From Saprospirales bacterium (GTDB taxonomy: Bacteria; Bacteroidota; Bacteroidia; Chitinophagales; Saprospiraceae), in NCBI GenBank assembly GCA_002698985.1, contig PAAY01000079.1:1-64000 (forward strand): a stretch of DNA of 64,000 nucleotides, read 5' to 3'. The position numbers and the translations under genes were made by a program. The notes under the pieces are model-generated. The model had not been told where the DNA came from and did not search any database. It saw only the letters and a list, made by a program, of their open reading frames with translations. This document shows positions 36,497 to 45,855 of this stretch, piece after piece (position 1 is the stretch's first letter; each line of letters begins with the position of its first letter).

Positions 36497-39400
36497 TTAC
36501 CGCTTCACCACCAGCCGCTTCAGCAGGGGTTCCCCGGAACCCGAAACAGCTACCAGGTAAATGCCATTGTTCATACCAAGCTCAGCAAGGTTCAAAGACA
36601 AAACCTGCTCACTTCCATCCAGGTCGAGGCGGTGAACGACCCTGCCCAATTGGTCAATGATCCTGAGCTTGTGCTCACCGGAGTCAAGCCCCTCCAACAG
36701 TACGGTCACCTCAGTCGTAGCCGGATTCGGGAACAAGCTCATCCTCGGCTGTTCAGCCGTTTCACCGAAGGCAATGCCGTTGCCGGGCAGGACGATGATG
36801 CTGCCACCGCCGCAGCTGTTGCTGATATCGCTGACGCTGTTGCAACCGGATGCATTGTTGAAGATGATCGTTGCTCCACCAACGCCTGCATTGGCCAGCA
36901 GGTCGTCGATGCTGCAGCAATCGCTCAGGCTGAAGTTGAACGAGATGTTCAGGTTCTGACCGATGCTTGTCAGGTTACCAAGGCCGCTCAGGCTGGTCAG
37001 CTTGGCGCCGTAGTTGTTCAGCTTGATGGTCAGTGAGGCGCCGATGGTAGTCAAGGCATCCAGCCCGTTCATGTTGGGCAGGCTGGTGACTTGTATCAAC
37101 ACGTTGCCGGTCACTTCCTGCAGGTTGCTGAGGTTGGCAAGCGAGTTGATTCCGGGGCCAGAGATGGTCAGGTTACCCTGGATCTTGTAAATGCACTGTG
37201 AGAAGTTGTTGACGGCGGCCTGCGATGTTAAAATGACATTGCCCACATGCACCTGATTGGCAGGGGCGCCTTCGTCAATGAGTCCGTCACAATCATCATC
37301 GATGCCGTTGCAGACTTCTGTAGCACCGGGGTGAATGTTGGCGTCGTTGTCGTTGCAGTCGCCGTCGCAAACCCGGTAGCCGTCGCCGTCGTTGTCCTGC
37401 TCATCAGCGGGGACGATGCCGTCGCAGTTGTCGTCGATGCCGTTGCAGGCTTCAGCGGCGCCGGGGTTGACAGCGGCGTCGTTGTCGTTGCAGTCGCCGG
37501 GCTGGGCACTGGCCACATAGCCGGCCGGTGCAGAGCAGCCAGTGGTTGTGATGCCGTCGGTGTAGCCGTCACCGTCCAGGTCTTTGTACCAGGTGGTGGG
37601 AGCAGCGCCGGCAGCTACCGTGACTGTTCCGCTGGCTTCGCAACCCGTTCCCTGCGCCAAAACCTTTACGTTGTAGGTGCCCGGGCTGACATTCGTGAAG
37701 GTACTGTTACCCTGGTAGCTGGCGCCCCCGTTGATGGAGTACATGAGGGTGCCTCCGAGGGCACTGGCATTGATGCTGATGGTTCCGTCGCCCTGGCCGG
37801 CACAACTCTCGGCTGTGCTCGTGATGCTGTTGATTGTCACAAAGTCATTGATGGTAACGGTGGCCGTACAGGTGGCCGTGTTGCCGTTGTTGTCTGTCGC
37901 AGTCAGCGTAACGGTATTGGCACCAATATCCCCGCAACCAAACTGGTTGGGGCTGACGCTGAGGCTGATGCCGCAGGCGTCGTTGCTGCCGGCGTCCACG
38001 CTGGAGGGAGACAGGGTGTAGGTGCCGTCGGCATCCAGGTCGGTGGTGAAGTTTTGACAAAGGGCCGCAGGAGCGGTGTTGTCCTGCACGGTCACGGTGG
38101 CGGTACAGGTGGCGGAGTTGCCGTTGTTGTCGGTGACGGTGAGGGTAACGGTATTGGCGCCTACATTGGCGCAGCCGAAGGAAGAAGGACTGACGCTCAA
38201 GCTGCTGATGCTGCAGTTGTCGGAGCTGCCGTTGTTGACATCAGCAGGGAGGATGCTTGCGCTGCCGCTGTTGTCGAGAGCCACTGTGTGGTTTTGGCAG
38301 GCAGCAGTGGGAGGGGTGTTGTCATTCACCGTGACGATGGCGGCACAGGTGGCGGAGTTGCCGTTGTTGTCGGTGACGGTGAGGATAACGGAATTGGCCC
38401 CCACATTGGCGCAGCCGAAGGAAGAAGGACTGACACCCATGCCACTGATGCCGCAGTTGTCGGAGCTGCCGTTGTTGACGTCTGCGGCGGTGATGCTGGC
38501 ATTGCCGCTGTTGTCCAGGGCCACGGTGTGGTTCTGGCAGGAGGCGGCAGGAGCGGTGTTGTCATTCACCGTGACGGTGGCCGTACAGGTTGAGAAGTTG
38601 CCGTTGTTATCGGTAACAGTGAGGGTGACGGTGTTGGCGCCCACATTGGCGCAGCCGAAGGAAGAAGGACTGACGCTTTGAAGGCTGACGTTGCCGCAGT
38701 TGTCGCTGCTGCTGCCATACACCTCAATGGGTTGTATGCTGGCCTGCCCCTGTGAGTTCAGTGTTACATTGGTGTTTTTGCAGTTCACCGACGGAGCGCT
38801 ATTGTCTTCGACGGTCACAGTAGCCGTACACAATGCCGTGTTACCCGCATCGTCAATGATTTGCAAAGTGACGGTATTGGCGCCGATGTCGGCGCAAGTG
38901 AAGGCGTTGGGCGTGACAAACACCGGATAAGGCGTGCTGCAGTTATCGCTGCTGTTGGCAGCGTCAAAGACATCGGTCGTGGTGATGCTGGCATTGCCGT
39001 TGGCATCCAACTGCACGGTGGGGTTGAGGCAGGCAGCAACAGGGGGGGTGTTGTCCACCAAACTTGGGTCAGCCGTATCCACCAGGCCGTCGCAGTCGTC
39101 GTCTATGCCGTTGCAGATTTCAGTGGCGTTGGGGTGGACATTGGGGTCATTGTCGTTGCAGTCATCGCCACCGCAGGCGGCGTCGTTGTAGCCGTCGCCA
39201 TCGTTGTCAGGGCAGCTACTGAAGCTGTACACCCGCACATGGCCGGCATCGGGGCCGTTGCCAACGTTGCGTGGAGCCCCGATGGCGACAGTATTGGCAT
39301 CGGGCATGCTGACGGTTTGGCCTGACTGGTCATAAGCAGCTTCGCCGTCAAGGTCGGCGCCTTTTTGGGTCCAGGCGCTCCCGTTCCAGCTGTACACCTG

Positions 39401-40468
39401 CACATGGCCGGCATCGGGGCCGTTGCCATCGTTGCGTGGAGCCCCGATGGCGACAGTATTGGCATCGGGCATGCTGACGGACCAGCCTGAGAGGTCACCA
39501 GCAGCTTCGCCGTCGAGGTCGGCACCTTTTTGGGTCCAGGCGCTCCCGTTCCAACTGTACACCCGCACATGGCCAGCAGTGCCGCCGTTGCCATCGTTGA
39601 ATGGCGCCCCGATGGCGATGGTATTGGCATCGGGCATGCTGACGGAGTAGCCTGACTGGTCACCAGCAGCTTCGCCGTCGAGGTCGGCGCCTTTTTGGGT
39701 CCAGGCGCTCCCGTTCCAACTGTACACCCGCACATGGCCGGCATCGGGGCCGTTGCCAGCGTTGAGTGGCGCCCCGATGGCGATGGTATTGGCATCGGGC
39801 ATGCTGACGGAGTAGCCTGACTGGTCACCAGCAGCTTCGCCGTCGATGTCGGCGCCTTTTTGGGTCCAGGCGCTCCCGTTCCAGCTGTACACCCGCACAT
39901 GGCCGGCATCGTAGCCGTTGCCAGCGTTGTATCTAGCTCCGATGGCGATGGTATTGGCATCGGGCATGCTGACGGAAAAGCCTGAGAGGTCAAAAGCAGC
40001 TTCGCCGTCGATGTCGGCGCCTTTTTGGGTCCAGGCGCTCCCATTCCAGCTGTACACCCGCACATGGCCGGCATCATAGCCGTTGCCATTGTTGAGTGGC
40101 GCCCCGATAGCGATGGTATTGGCATCGGGCATGCTGACGGAAAAGCCTGACTCATCACCAACAGCTTCGCCGTCGATGTCGGCCCCTTTTTGGGTCCAGG
40201 CACTTCCGTTCCAGCTGTACACCCGCACATGGCCGACATCGAAGCCGTTGCCATCGTTGAGTGGCGCCCCGATGGCGATGGTATTGGCATCGGGCATGCT
40301 GACGAAGTAGCCTGACTGGTCAAGAGCAGCTTCGCCGTCAAGGTCGGCGCCTAGTGGGAACCACTGGGCGTGAATCGGGCTGGCTATCAGGCCACACAGA
40401 AGGAAAATCAGGTAGTGGAAGACCAGTGAAAGAAACTTGAGTTTGCCAGAGTAATTAGGAGTTTTCAT
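36497..40468 (-). CDS. Giant T9SS adhesin-like protein with seven-unit FG-GAP-like head
   Basis: A 1323-aa protein. The start at 40468 (MKTPNYSGKLKFLSL) gives a signal peptide ending SPIHAQ; the frame is open 17 codons more. The head is seven tandem 55-residue units containing SMPDANTIAIGAP, NGNG, GHVRVYSWNGSAWTQKGAD, in the style of FG-GAP/integrin-type propeller blades. Seven blades would close one beta-propeller. MopE motifs, five HYR-like repeats, SprB repeat, MopE motifs, L-domain and a sorting domain follow. The sorting domain shares MSLFPNPATTEVTVLLEGL and then has its own tail (DSGEHKLRIIDQLGRVVHRL ... RLVVKR). Likely surface-exposed, calcium-binding and adhesive (inference). Confidence 0.88.
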   Translation of the reverse strand: MKTPNYSGKLKFLSLVFHYLIFLLCGLIASPIHAQWFPLGADLDGEAALDQSGYFVSMPDANTIAIGAPLNDGNGFDVGHVRVYSWNGSAWTQKGADIDGEAVGDESGFSVSMPDANTIAIGAPLNNGNGYDAGHVRVYSWNGSAWTQKGADIDGEAAFDLSGFSVSMPDANTIAIGARYNAGNGYDAGHVRVYSWNGSAWTQKGADIDGEAAGDQSGYSVSMPDANTIAIGAPLNAGNGPDAGHVRVYSWNGSAWTQKGADLDGEAAGDQSGYSVSMPDANTIAIGAPFNDGNGGTAGHVRVYSWNGSAWTQKGADLDGEAAGDLSGWSVSMPDANTVAIGAPRNDGNGPDAGHVQVYSWNGSAWTQKGADLDGEAAYDQSGQTVSMPDANTVAIGAPRNVGNGPDAGHVRVYSFSSCPDNDGDGYNDAACGGDDCNDNDPNVHPNATEICNGIDDDCDGLVDTADPSLVDNTPPVAACLNPTVQLDANGNASITTTDVFDAANSSDNCSTPYPVFVTPNAFTCADIGANTVTLQIIDDAGNTALCTATVTVEDNSAPSVNCKNTNVTLNSQGQASIQPIEVYGSSSDNCGNVSLQSVSPSSFGCANVGANTVTLTVTDNNGNFSTCTATVTVNDNTAPAASCQNHTVALDNSGNASITAADVNNGSSDNCGISGMGVSPSSFGCANVGANSVILTVTDNNGNSATCAAIVTVNDNTPPTAACQNHTVALDNSGSASILPADVNNGSSDNCSISSLSVSPSSFGCANVGANTVTLTVTDNNGNSATCTATVTVQDNTAPAALCQNFTTDLDADGTYTLSPSSVDAGSNDACGISLSVSPNQFGCGDIGANTVTLTATDNNGNTATCTATVTINDFVTINSITSTAESCAGQGDGTISINASALGGTLMYSINGGASYQGNSTFTNVSPGTYNVKVLAQGTGCEASGTVTVAAGAAPTTWYKDLDGDGYTDGITTTGCSAPAGYVASAQPGDCNDNDAAVNPGAAEACNGIDDNCDGIVPADEQDNDGDGYRVCDGDCNDNDANIHPGATEVCNGIDDDCDGLIDEGAPANQVHVGNVILTSQAAVNNFSQCIYKIQGNLTISGPGINSLANLSNLQEVTGNVLIQVTSLPNMNGLDALTTIGASLTIKLNNYGAKLTSLSGLGNLTSIGQNLNISFNFSLSDCCSIDDLLANAGVGGATIIFNNASGCNSVSDISNSCGGGSIIVLPGNGIAFGETAEQPRMSLFPNPATTEVTVLLEGLDSGEHKLRIIDQLGRVVHRLDLDGSEQVLSLNLAELGMNNGIYLVAVSGSGEPLLKRLVVKR
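39224..40351 (-). repeat. Tandem 165-bp coding repeat, seven units
   Basis: Copies of the motif CTTTTTGGGTCCAGG recur exactly every 165 bp (39361, 39526, 39691, 39856, 40021, 40186). The seventh, N-terminal unit is diverged at its start (40351). The period is 55 codons with no insertions or deletions. High DNA identity between units implies recent duplication or gene conversion. Confidence 0.9.
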
Positions 40469-40898
40469 AGGTAAAGGATTTAAAAACGAAGAAAAAGAGA
40501 ACAACAAGGCCCTTTGCACTGGTCAACCAACTCTGCCCTAACCGGCATGTCCTATCGCAGCACCAAGAGCCGAATAGGCCAGAAATTTTTCAAGAATTCT
40601 GTTTTTGTTTTTTATAACTAAATCGGACTGGGAGAAGGGCGAGACAGCCAGACTGGCTTTTGATAGTAGCTGCAAATATATATATGGTAAGGATATTTTT
40701 TCCCAAGATCTCACCTTCTTTTTTTTACAGCCTGGAAACCTGTGAGCTGCTTGTTGGCAATGGGGTGTCTACAAGACTTCACCAGGGAATTTGGCTATTG
40801 GCATTTTTGAACAAGATATTGGTAAATCTGAAAGGGGTTTAGGAGGCGAAGTGACCTGAAATAATTTGTTTTACTGCTCATTCATTCAAACCAAACCC
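40469..40898. other. Divergent intergenic region
   Basis: 430 bp between the FG-GAP-like adhesin (-) and the trehalase (+). Apart from the leftward promoter (40673-40706) no gene or structure was recognised. A 60-aa plus-strand frame across it has no coding character. Confidence 0.5.
40673..40706 (-). promoter_or_regulatory. Candidate promoter of the FG-GAP-like adhesin gene
   Basis: Minus-strand -7 box TATATTTG (about 40673-40680) with a TTG about 23 nt upstream. Predicted 5' UTR of about 200 nt, which is long. Support is moderate. Confidence 0.4.
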
Positions 40899-42398
40899 AT
40901 GGTCCATCCGGAAAAAATTTTTTGCGATTTGTTTGAGGCTATCCAGTTAAGTGGCCTCTTTCCAGACTCCAAGACCTTTGTCGATTGTGTTCCAAAAAGA
41001 ACCCCGGAAGCAATCTTGCAGGCCTGGCACCGGGAAAAGAGCCGGCCTGGCTTTGACTTAAAGGCCTTTGTGGAGGCCAATTTCAGACTCCCTAAAGAGC
41101 AGGGCACTGCATTTAAGGCCGATGGTACGAGGCCTGTAAGTGAGCACATATCGTCCCTTTGGCCCATTCTGACGAGGCAACCGGAAGACCAGGAAGTGGG
41201 CGGCTCCCTCATTCCATTGCCACACCCTTATGTGGTGCCGGGGGGGCGGTTTGGAGAGATCTACTATTGGGACAGCTACTTCACCATGCTTGGCCTCCAG
41301 GTGGATGGGCACGTGGACCTCATCCGTTCGATGGTGGACAATTTTGCCTGGCTGTTCGATGAGGTTGGGTTTATTCCCAACGGCAACCGCAGCTATTTTC
41401 TCAGCCGTTCGCAGCCTCCTTTCTTTTCCTTAATGGTAAGGCTGTTGGGAGAAATTAAAGGTGAGAGCATACTGTTGCGATACCTGCCTCAACTGGAAAA
41501 GGAATACGCATTTTGGATGAACAATGCCGAAGGGGCGGGGCGTGGTGAAGCACACCGCCGCATCGTGAAGTTGCCCGCGGGAGAAGTGTTGAACCGGTAT
41601 TTTGACGACGACCCCACACCCCGGCCTGAATCTTACCGGGAGGATGTTGAACTGGCCAAAAACGCCAGCCGAAATGCTGAAGAACTATGGCGAGACCTTC
41701 GGGCAGCCTGCGAATCGGGATGGGATTTCAGCAGTCGGTGGCTCGAAAAAGACGACGACCTGAGCAGCATCATTACCACCCGCTTGATTCCTGTCGATTT
41801 GAATTGTTTGCTGCTTCACCTGGAGCAAGTGCTGGCCCGGGCACAGGCCCTTGCCGGCAATTCCGCTGCTGCCGAGAAAATGACACTCGCCGCCAAATTG
41901 CGCAGCGAAGCCATCCAAAAGTATTGTTGGGATGCGGCAAAGGGGTGGTTTGGCGATTTCAATTTTACCGAAGGAAAAGCCACAGGAAAACTCACCGCAG
42001 CGGCGGTTTTCCCGCTTTTCTTCAAAATGGCCAGCCAGGAGCAGGCGGTTGCCGTGGCAGAAAATGTGAAGGCCCATTTGCTGAAACCCGGGGGAATGCT
42101 GACCACACCCGTTCATTCCGGACAGCAATGGGATGCTCCCAACGGCTGGGCCCCGCTGCAATGGATGGCTATTCAGGGCCTCTGGAATTATGGCTTGCAT
42201 CCAACGGCCGATGAAATCAGAGACCGCTGGGTGGCGCTGAATGAACGGGTGTACCGCAACACCGGCAAACTGGTGGAAAAGTACAATGTGGAGAACATGG
42301 ACCTGCTGGCTGGTGGTGGAGAATATCCCGTACAGGATGGCTTCGGCTGGACGAATGGCGTTCTCAAACGACTCTTGCAAGAAATCGGTATAGCCTGA
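40899..42398 (+). CDS. treF: Trehalase, GH37 family, cytoplasmic type
   Basis: A 499-aa enzyme that hydrolyses alpha,alpha-trehalose to two glucose molecules. Both family signatures are intact: PGGRFGEIYYWDSYFT and QWDAPNGWAP. The conserved PRPESYRED segment that contributes the catalytic acid is present. The start at 40899 (MVHPEKIF) is preferred over 40866; neither gives a signal peptide, so a cytosolic TreF-like role is likely. Length matches bacterial trehalases (about 500-560). It is followed at 132 bp by an endonuclease/phosphatase gene with no obvious pathway link. No trehalose transporter is adjacent, although a sodium/solute symporter lies 5 kb away. Confidence 0.92.
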   Translation: MVHPEKIFCDLFEAIQLSGLFPDSKTFVDCVPKRTPEAILQAWHREKSRPGFDLKAFVEANFRLPKEQGTAFKADGTRPVSEHISSLWPILTRQPEDQEVGGSLIPLPHPYVVPGGRFGEIYYWDSYFTMLGLQVDGHVDLIRSMVDNFAWLFDEVGFIPNGNRSYFLSRSQPPFFSLMVRLLGEIKGESILLRYLPQLEKEYAFWMNNAEGAGRGEAHRRIVKLPAGEVLNRYFDDDPTPRPESYREDVELAKNASRNAEELWRDLRAACESGWDFSSRWLEKDDDLSSIITTRLIPVDLNCLLLHLEQVLARAQALAGNSAAAEKMTLAAKLRSEAIQKYCWDAAKGWFGDFNFTEGKATGKLTAAAVFPLFFKMASQEQAVAVAENVKAHLLKPGGMLTTPVHSGQQWDAPNGWAPLQWMAIQGLWNYGLHPTADEIRDRWVALNERVYRNTGKLVEKYNVENMDLLAGGGEYPVQDGFGWTNGVLKRLLQEIGIA

Positions 42399-42530
42399 GT
42401 GGATGCTGAAATAGTAGCCTGATTATGACCGCCATTGGATGGAACAAAGTACCTTCATGGCCACCTTTAATTAGCAGACCTTTCTTCATGAATCTCCGCC
42501 GCCTGCGTCGGATAAAGAAACGAACAAACC

Positions 42531-43367
42531 ATGGCAAAGCTTTTTTCAGTTGCTTCCTGGAACATTGAGCACTTCGGTAAAGATGACTCCGATGCCGGCC
42601 ACATCCGCGTCAAGCGGGCGATTCAGTTCCTGAAAGCCCAGGACCCCGATGTGTTTGGCCTGTACGAAGTGGAAGGCAAGGAAGTCTTCAGGGACTTGTT
42701 TGAGGAGATGCCCGGGTACACCTTTCACATCACTGAAGGCCCGCAGGTGCAGGAAATTCTGATTGGGGTGAAGAGCCACCTGACGGCTTTCTTTACCCAA
42801 AAGCTCGAGTTCAAGTCGGGGGTTACGCTTTTACGACCTGGTGCGCTCCTTACGCTTTTCATCGAGGGAGAATACTACCCCCTGCTTTTTCTGCACACCA
42901 AAAGCGGCAACGATGCACGGGGCTTCGGGCTTCGCGACGACATGCTGCACCGCTCCATCAAGTTCAAGTCTGTGCTCAACAGGGCCGGTGGGGATGTGAA
43001 CTACATCATCATGGGTGATATGAATACCATGGGTATGAAATATCCTTCGGGAAAATCGGTGCCTGCTGAGATTGAAATCAAAAGGCTGGAACGCCGCGCC
43101 AAACACCACGCCTACAAGATGCGCTTGCTGTCAAAAACGCATTACAATACCTTCAGCAATGGCAGTACTTCATCAACACCACCCAGCCCACTGGACCACG
43201 TGGTGGCTGCACGGCACATGCAATTCAAGCTGTTTGATACCCCAAAAGGGAAAGGTGAGGTGGATGTCCGGGGCTGGGCGGATTTTACGGATCCAGCCAA
43301 ACAAGACGAGTGGATCAGGGATTATTCCGACCACTGCCTGCTCTACTTCGAGGTGCAGAAACCTTGA
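42531..43367 (+). CDS. Endonuclease/exonuclease/phosphatase family protein
   Basis: A 278-aa member of the DNase I-like EEP fold. Motifs in order: VASWNIEHFG, VFGLYEVEGKE (metal-binding Glu), MGDMNTMG (Asp/Asn) and the C-terminal DYSDHCLLYF (Asp-His pair). All metal and catalytic positions look intact. No signal peptide. The substrate could be DNA, RNA, a phospholipid or an inositol phosphate; the sequence does not decide. Confidence 0.85.
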   Translation: MAKLFSVASWNIEHFGKDDSDAGHIRVKRAIQFLKAQDPDVFGLYEVEGKEVFRDLFEEMPGYTFHITEGPQVQEILIGVKSHLTAFFTQKLEFKSGVTLLRPGALLTLFIEGEYYPLLFLHTKSGNDARGFGLRDDMLHRSIKFKSVLNRAGGDVNYIIMGDMNTMGMKYPSGKSVPAEIEIKRLERRAKHHAYKMRLLSKTHYNTFSNGSTSSTPPSPLDHVVAARHMQFKLFDTPKGKGEVDVRGWADFTDPAKQDEWIRDYSDHCLLYFEVQKP

Positions 43368-43458
43368 ATGCCCAAGCGTTATTCCATAATTGTTGGGGCT
43401 TTGACAACAGGCGGTATTTTTTGAACGTATCATTGTATTCTTCAGAAAAACTGCCTTC

Positions 43459-45852
43459 ATGAGACACCTGCTACTTTTGGTCATTTTGCTGCTCGCTCAA
43501 TTCCGGGGGCAGTGTCAGGTACAAAACATCACCCTCAAAGGCCATCTTTCCTTCGATTCAAAGGCGAACGACATTTGGGGCTATACAGCCCCTGATGGTA
43601 CCGAATATGCTCTTGTGGGGCTGCGTTCGGGTGTGTCCATTGTGAGCCTGGCAGACCCTGCCGATCCGGTTGAGGTAGCATTTATCGAAGGAGAAGAATC
43701 CAATTGGCGGGACCTGCGCACCAGGGGGCATTATTGCTATGTGGTGACCGATCAGCCGGGTACCAGGGAGGGCTTCACCGTCATCGACCTGTCCGGCCTT
43801 CCGGCAACGGTAGCGCACCACAGGGTGCAGCCCTACCTGCCCGAATTTCAGGATACCCTTTTCACCAGTCACAACATCTGGATTGACGAATTTGGCTATG
43901 CCTACCTCACTGGCGGAAATGTGAACAATGGAGGCGTGGTGATTTTCGAGCTTTTTTCCGACCCGGATACGCCGAAATATGTTGGCAAAGGCTTTCCGGT
44001 AGGGAGTCACGATTGTTTTGCCCGCAACAACACCTTGTATGTGGCTGAAATTCTGGCCGGGCAGTTTGCCATCTACGACGTTTCCGACAAAGCCAATGTG
44101 CAACTGCTGGCCACACAGGAAACGCCTTTTCGCTTTTCTCACAACGTATGGCCTTCCGATGATGGCAAATTTTTGTTCAACACCGATGAGCGGGCCAATG
44201 CGCCGGTGGCCGCTTACAGCATCTGGCCGGTTGACAATATTGAGTTGCTGGATGAATTCACCCCGCCGGCTACCCGCGGCACAGGTGTCATTCCCCACAA
44301 TGTTCATTTTCTGAATGATTACCTGGTCATTTCCTATTACACGGATGGCTGCATCATTGTGGATGCCAGTGATCCGGCTCACCTGGTGCAGGTGGGCTGG
44401 TATGATACCAACCAGGACTATACCGGGGGCTACCACGGAGCCTGGGGAGCCTATCCATATTTCCCTTCGGGGCTGGTTGTCATTTCTGACATTGAAAACG
44501 GGCTCTTCGTCCTGCAACCCGAATACAAGAGAGCCTGCCGTCTGACGGGTGGGGTAGTGGATGCAGTTACGGGCAGCCCCATTGCGCAAGCGAAGGTAGA
44601 AATCCTCTCCGGCGACCCGAATGCGACTACTACTGCCAACGACGGCAGCTACAAAACCGGACAGCCCACCGCCGGCACTTTCACGGTCAGGGCCTCGGCC
44701 ATCGGCTACTTCGATCAGGAAAGGCAGGTGGAACTCATCAACGGGGAGCTGTCCATTCTCAACTTCAGCCTGGAGCCTACGCCTTCGTTCAAAGTGGAAG
44801 GCACCGTTCGTGAAGCTTTCAGCGGGCAGCCCATCGAGGGCGTTCGCCTGGCGGCGGAAAGTGAGCATTTTTCCTACAACACCACCTCAGCCGCCGACGG
44901 CACTTTTTCTTTCTTCGTAAAACAGGGGGAATACAATGTGTACGCCGGTAAATGGGGCTACTCCCAATCGGCGGCATTCCAACTGGACTTGACGGAAAAA
45001 GGCACCACCCTTGATTTTAACCTCTACCGGGGCTATTCCGACAATTTCAACCTGGACCTGGGCTGGACGGTGAACGATGCCGCTACTGACGGCAACTGGG
45101 AGCGGGGAATCCCGAAGGGTACCATCTCCGGCGGGTTTGTCTTCAATCCTTTCGAGGATTCTCCCAACGACGAAGGGGCCTATGCCTGGGTCAGCGGCAA
45201 CCAGGGCCTCATTGCCAACGACGACGACCTTGATGGCGGGCCTGCCGTGCTGACTTCTCCGCCTATGGCACTGGCTTCCTGCTACGGCAAGCCCATGCTC
45301 TATTACGAATCCTGGTTTTTTGAACCCCGCGAGGGTTTTCCCGGAAATGATACCTTGGTGATTTCCATCAGCAATGGTGAGCAGGAGACTGTTGTCGAGA
45401 TGCTAAATGAAAATGTGCAGGACTGGCGGCCTTCAGGCCCATTTGACATTGCTGAATTGATTCCCGTAACAGACAACATGCGTCTCATCGTCAGCGCCTC
45501 GGATTACAATCCGGAATACGATTTTCTGGAGGTGGGCTTTGACAATTTTCAAATCCGGGATGCCAATGGCTGGCCTGCCTGCAGCACTGGAAAGGAGGTG
45601 GAACTGGAAGCCTGGCCCAACCCCTTCACCGACGAGCTGCACCTCCGGTTTTTGACGGAACTGCCAGCGCCCAAGGTCAAAATCCGCTTGCTGAACACCC
45701 TCGGACAGGACATGGGAGGAAGCATCGAAGGTGATTTTACTGCCTTCGGTGAAATCATCTGGAAACTGGAAGACCTCGCCAACGGCCTGTACCTGGTGCA
45801 GGTCATTGCCGACGGAAAAATTCAGGGATCGGTGAAGGTGGTGAAACAGTGA
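43459..45852 (+). CDS. Choice-of-anchor-B secreted protein with T9SS sorting domain
   Basis: A 797-aa secreted protein. Signal peptide (HLLLLVILLLAQFRGQCQ). Residues 20-365 form an LVIVD-type propeller typical of the choice-of-anchor-B family (SIVSLADPADPVEVAFIEG, NWRDLRTRGHYCYVVTDQ, SHNIWIDEFGYAYLTGG). Two carboxypeptidase-regulatory-like domains follow (LTGGVVDAVTGSPIAQAKVE and VEGTVREAFSGQPIEGVRL). A jelly-roll-like region (NFNLDLGWTVND) leads to the sorting domain (LEAWPNPFTDELHLRF ... GLYLVQVIADG). No catalytic motif was seen. Probably surface-exposed, function unknown. Expected to use the same T9SS as the island proteins. Confidence 0.9.
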   Translation: MRHLLLLVILLLAQFRGQCQVQNITLKGHLSFDSKANDIWGYTAPDGTEYALVGLRSGVSIVSLADPADPVEVAFIEGEESNWRDLRTRGHYCYVVTDQPGTREGFTVIDLSGLPATVAHHRVQPYLPEFQDTLFTSHNIWIDEFGYAYLTGGNVNNGGVVIFELFSDPDTPKYVGKGFPVGSHDCFARNNTLYVAEILAGQFAIYDVSDKANVQLLATQETPFRFSHNVWPSDDGKFLFNTDERANAPVAAYSIWPVDNIELLDEFTPPATRGTGVIPHNVHFLNDYLVISYYTDGCIIVDASDPAHLVQVGWYDTNQDYTGGYHGAWGAYPYFPSGLVVISDIENGLFVLQPEYKRACRLTGGVVDAVTGSPIAQAKVEILSGDPNATTTANDGSYKTGQPTAGTFTVRASAIGYFDQERQVELINGELSILNFSLEPTPSFKVEGTVREAFSGQPIEGVRLAAESEHFSYNTTSAADGTFSFFVKQGEYNVYAGKWGYSQSAAFQLDLTEKGTTLDFNLYRGYSDNFNLDLGWTVNDAATDGNWERGIPKGTISGGFVFNPFEDSPNDEGAYAWVSGNQGLIANDDDLDGGPAVLTSPPMALASCYGKPMLYYESWFFEPREGFPGNDTLVISISNGEQETVVEMLNENVQDWRPSGPFDIAELIPVTDNMRLIVSASDYNPEYDFLEVGFDNFQIRDANGWPACSTGKEVELEAWPNPFTDELHLRFLTELPAPKVKIRLLNTLGQDMGGSIEGDFTAFGEIIWKLEDLANGLYLVQVIADGKIQGSVKVVKQ

Positions 45853-45855
45853 GAT

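Noticed and set aside
39103-40341. 412-aa open frame in the second minus-strand frame of the 165-bp repeats
   Set aside because: A 165-bp repeat is a multiple of three, so one stop-free unit opens the whole array. The protein is a Ser/Pro/Met-rich artefact of the FG-GAP-like coding sequence.
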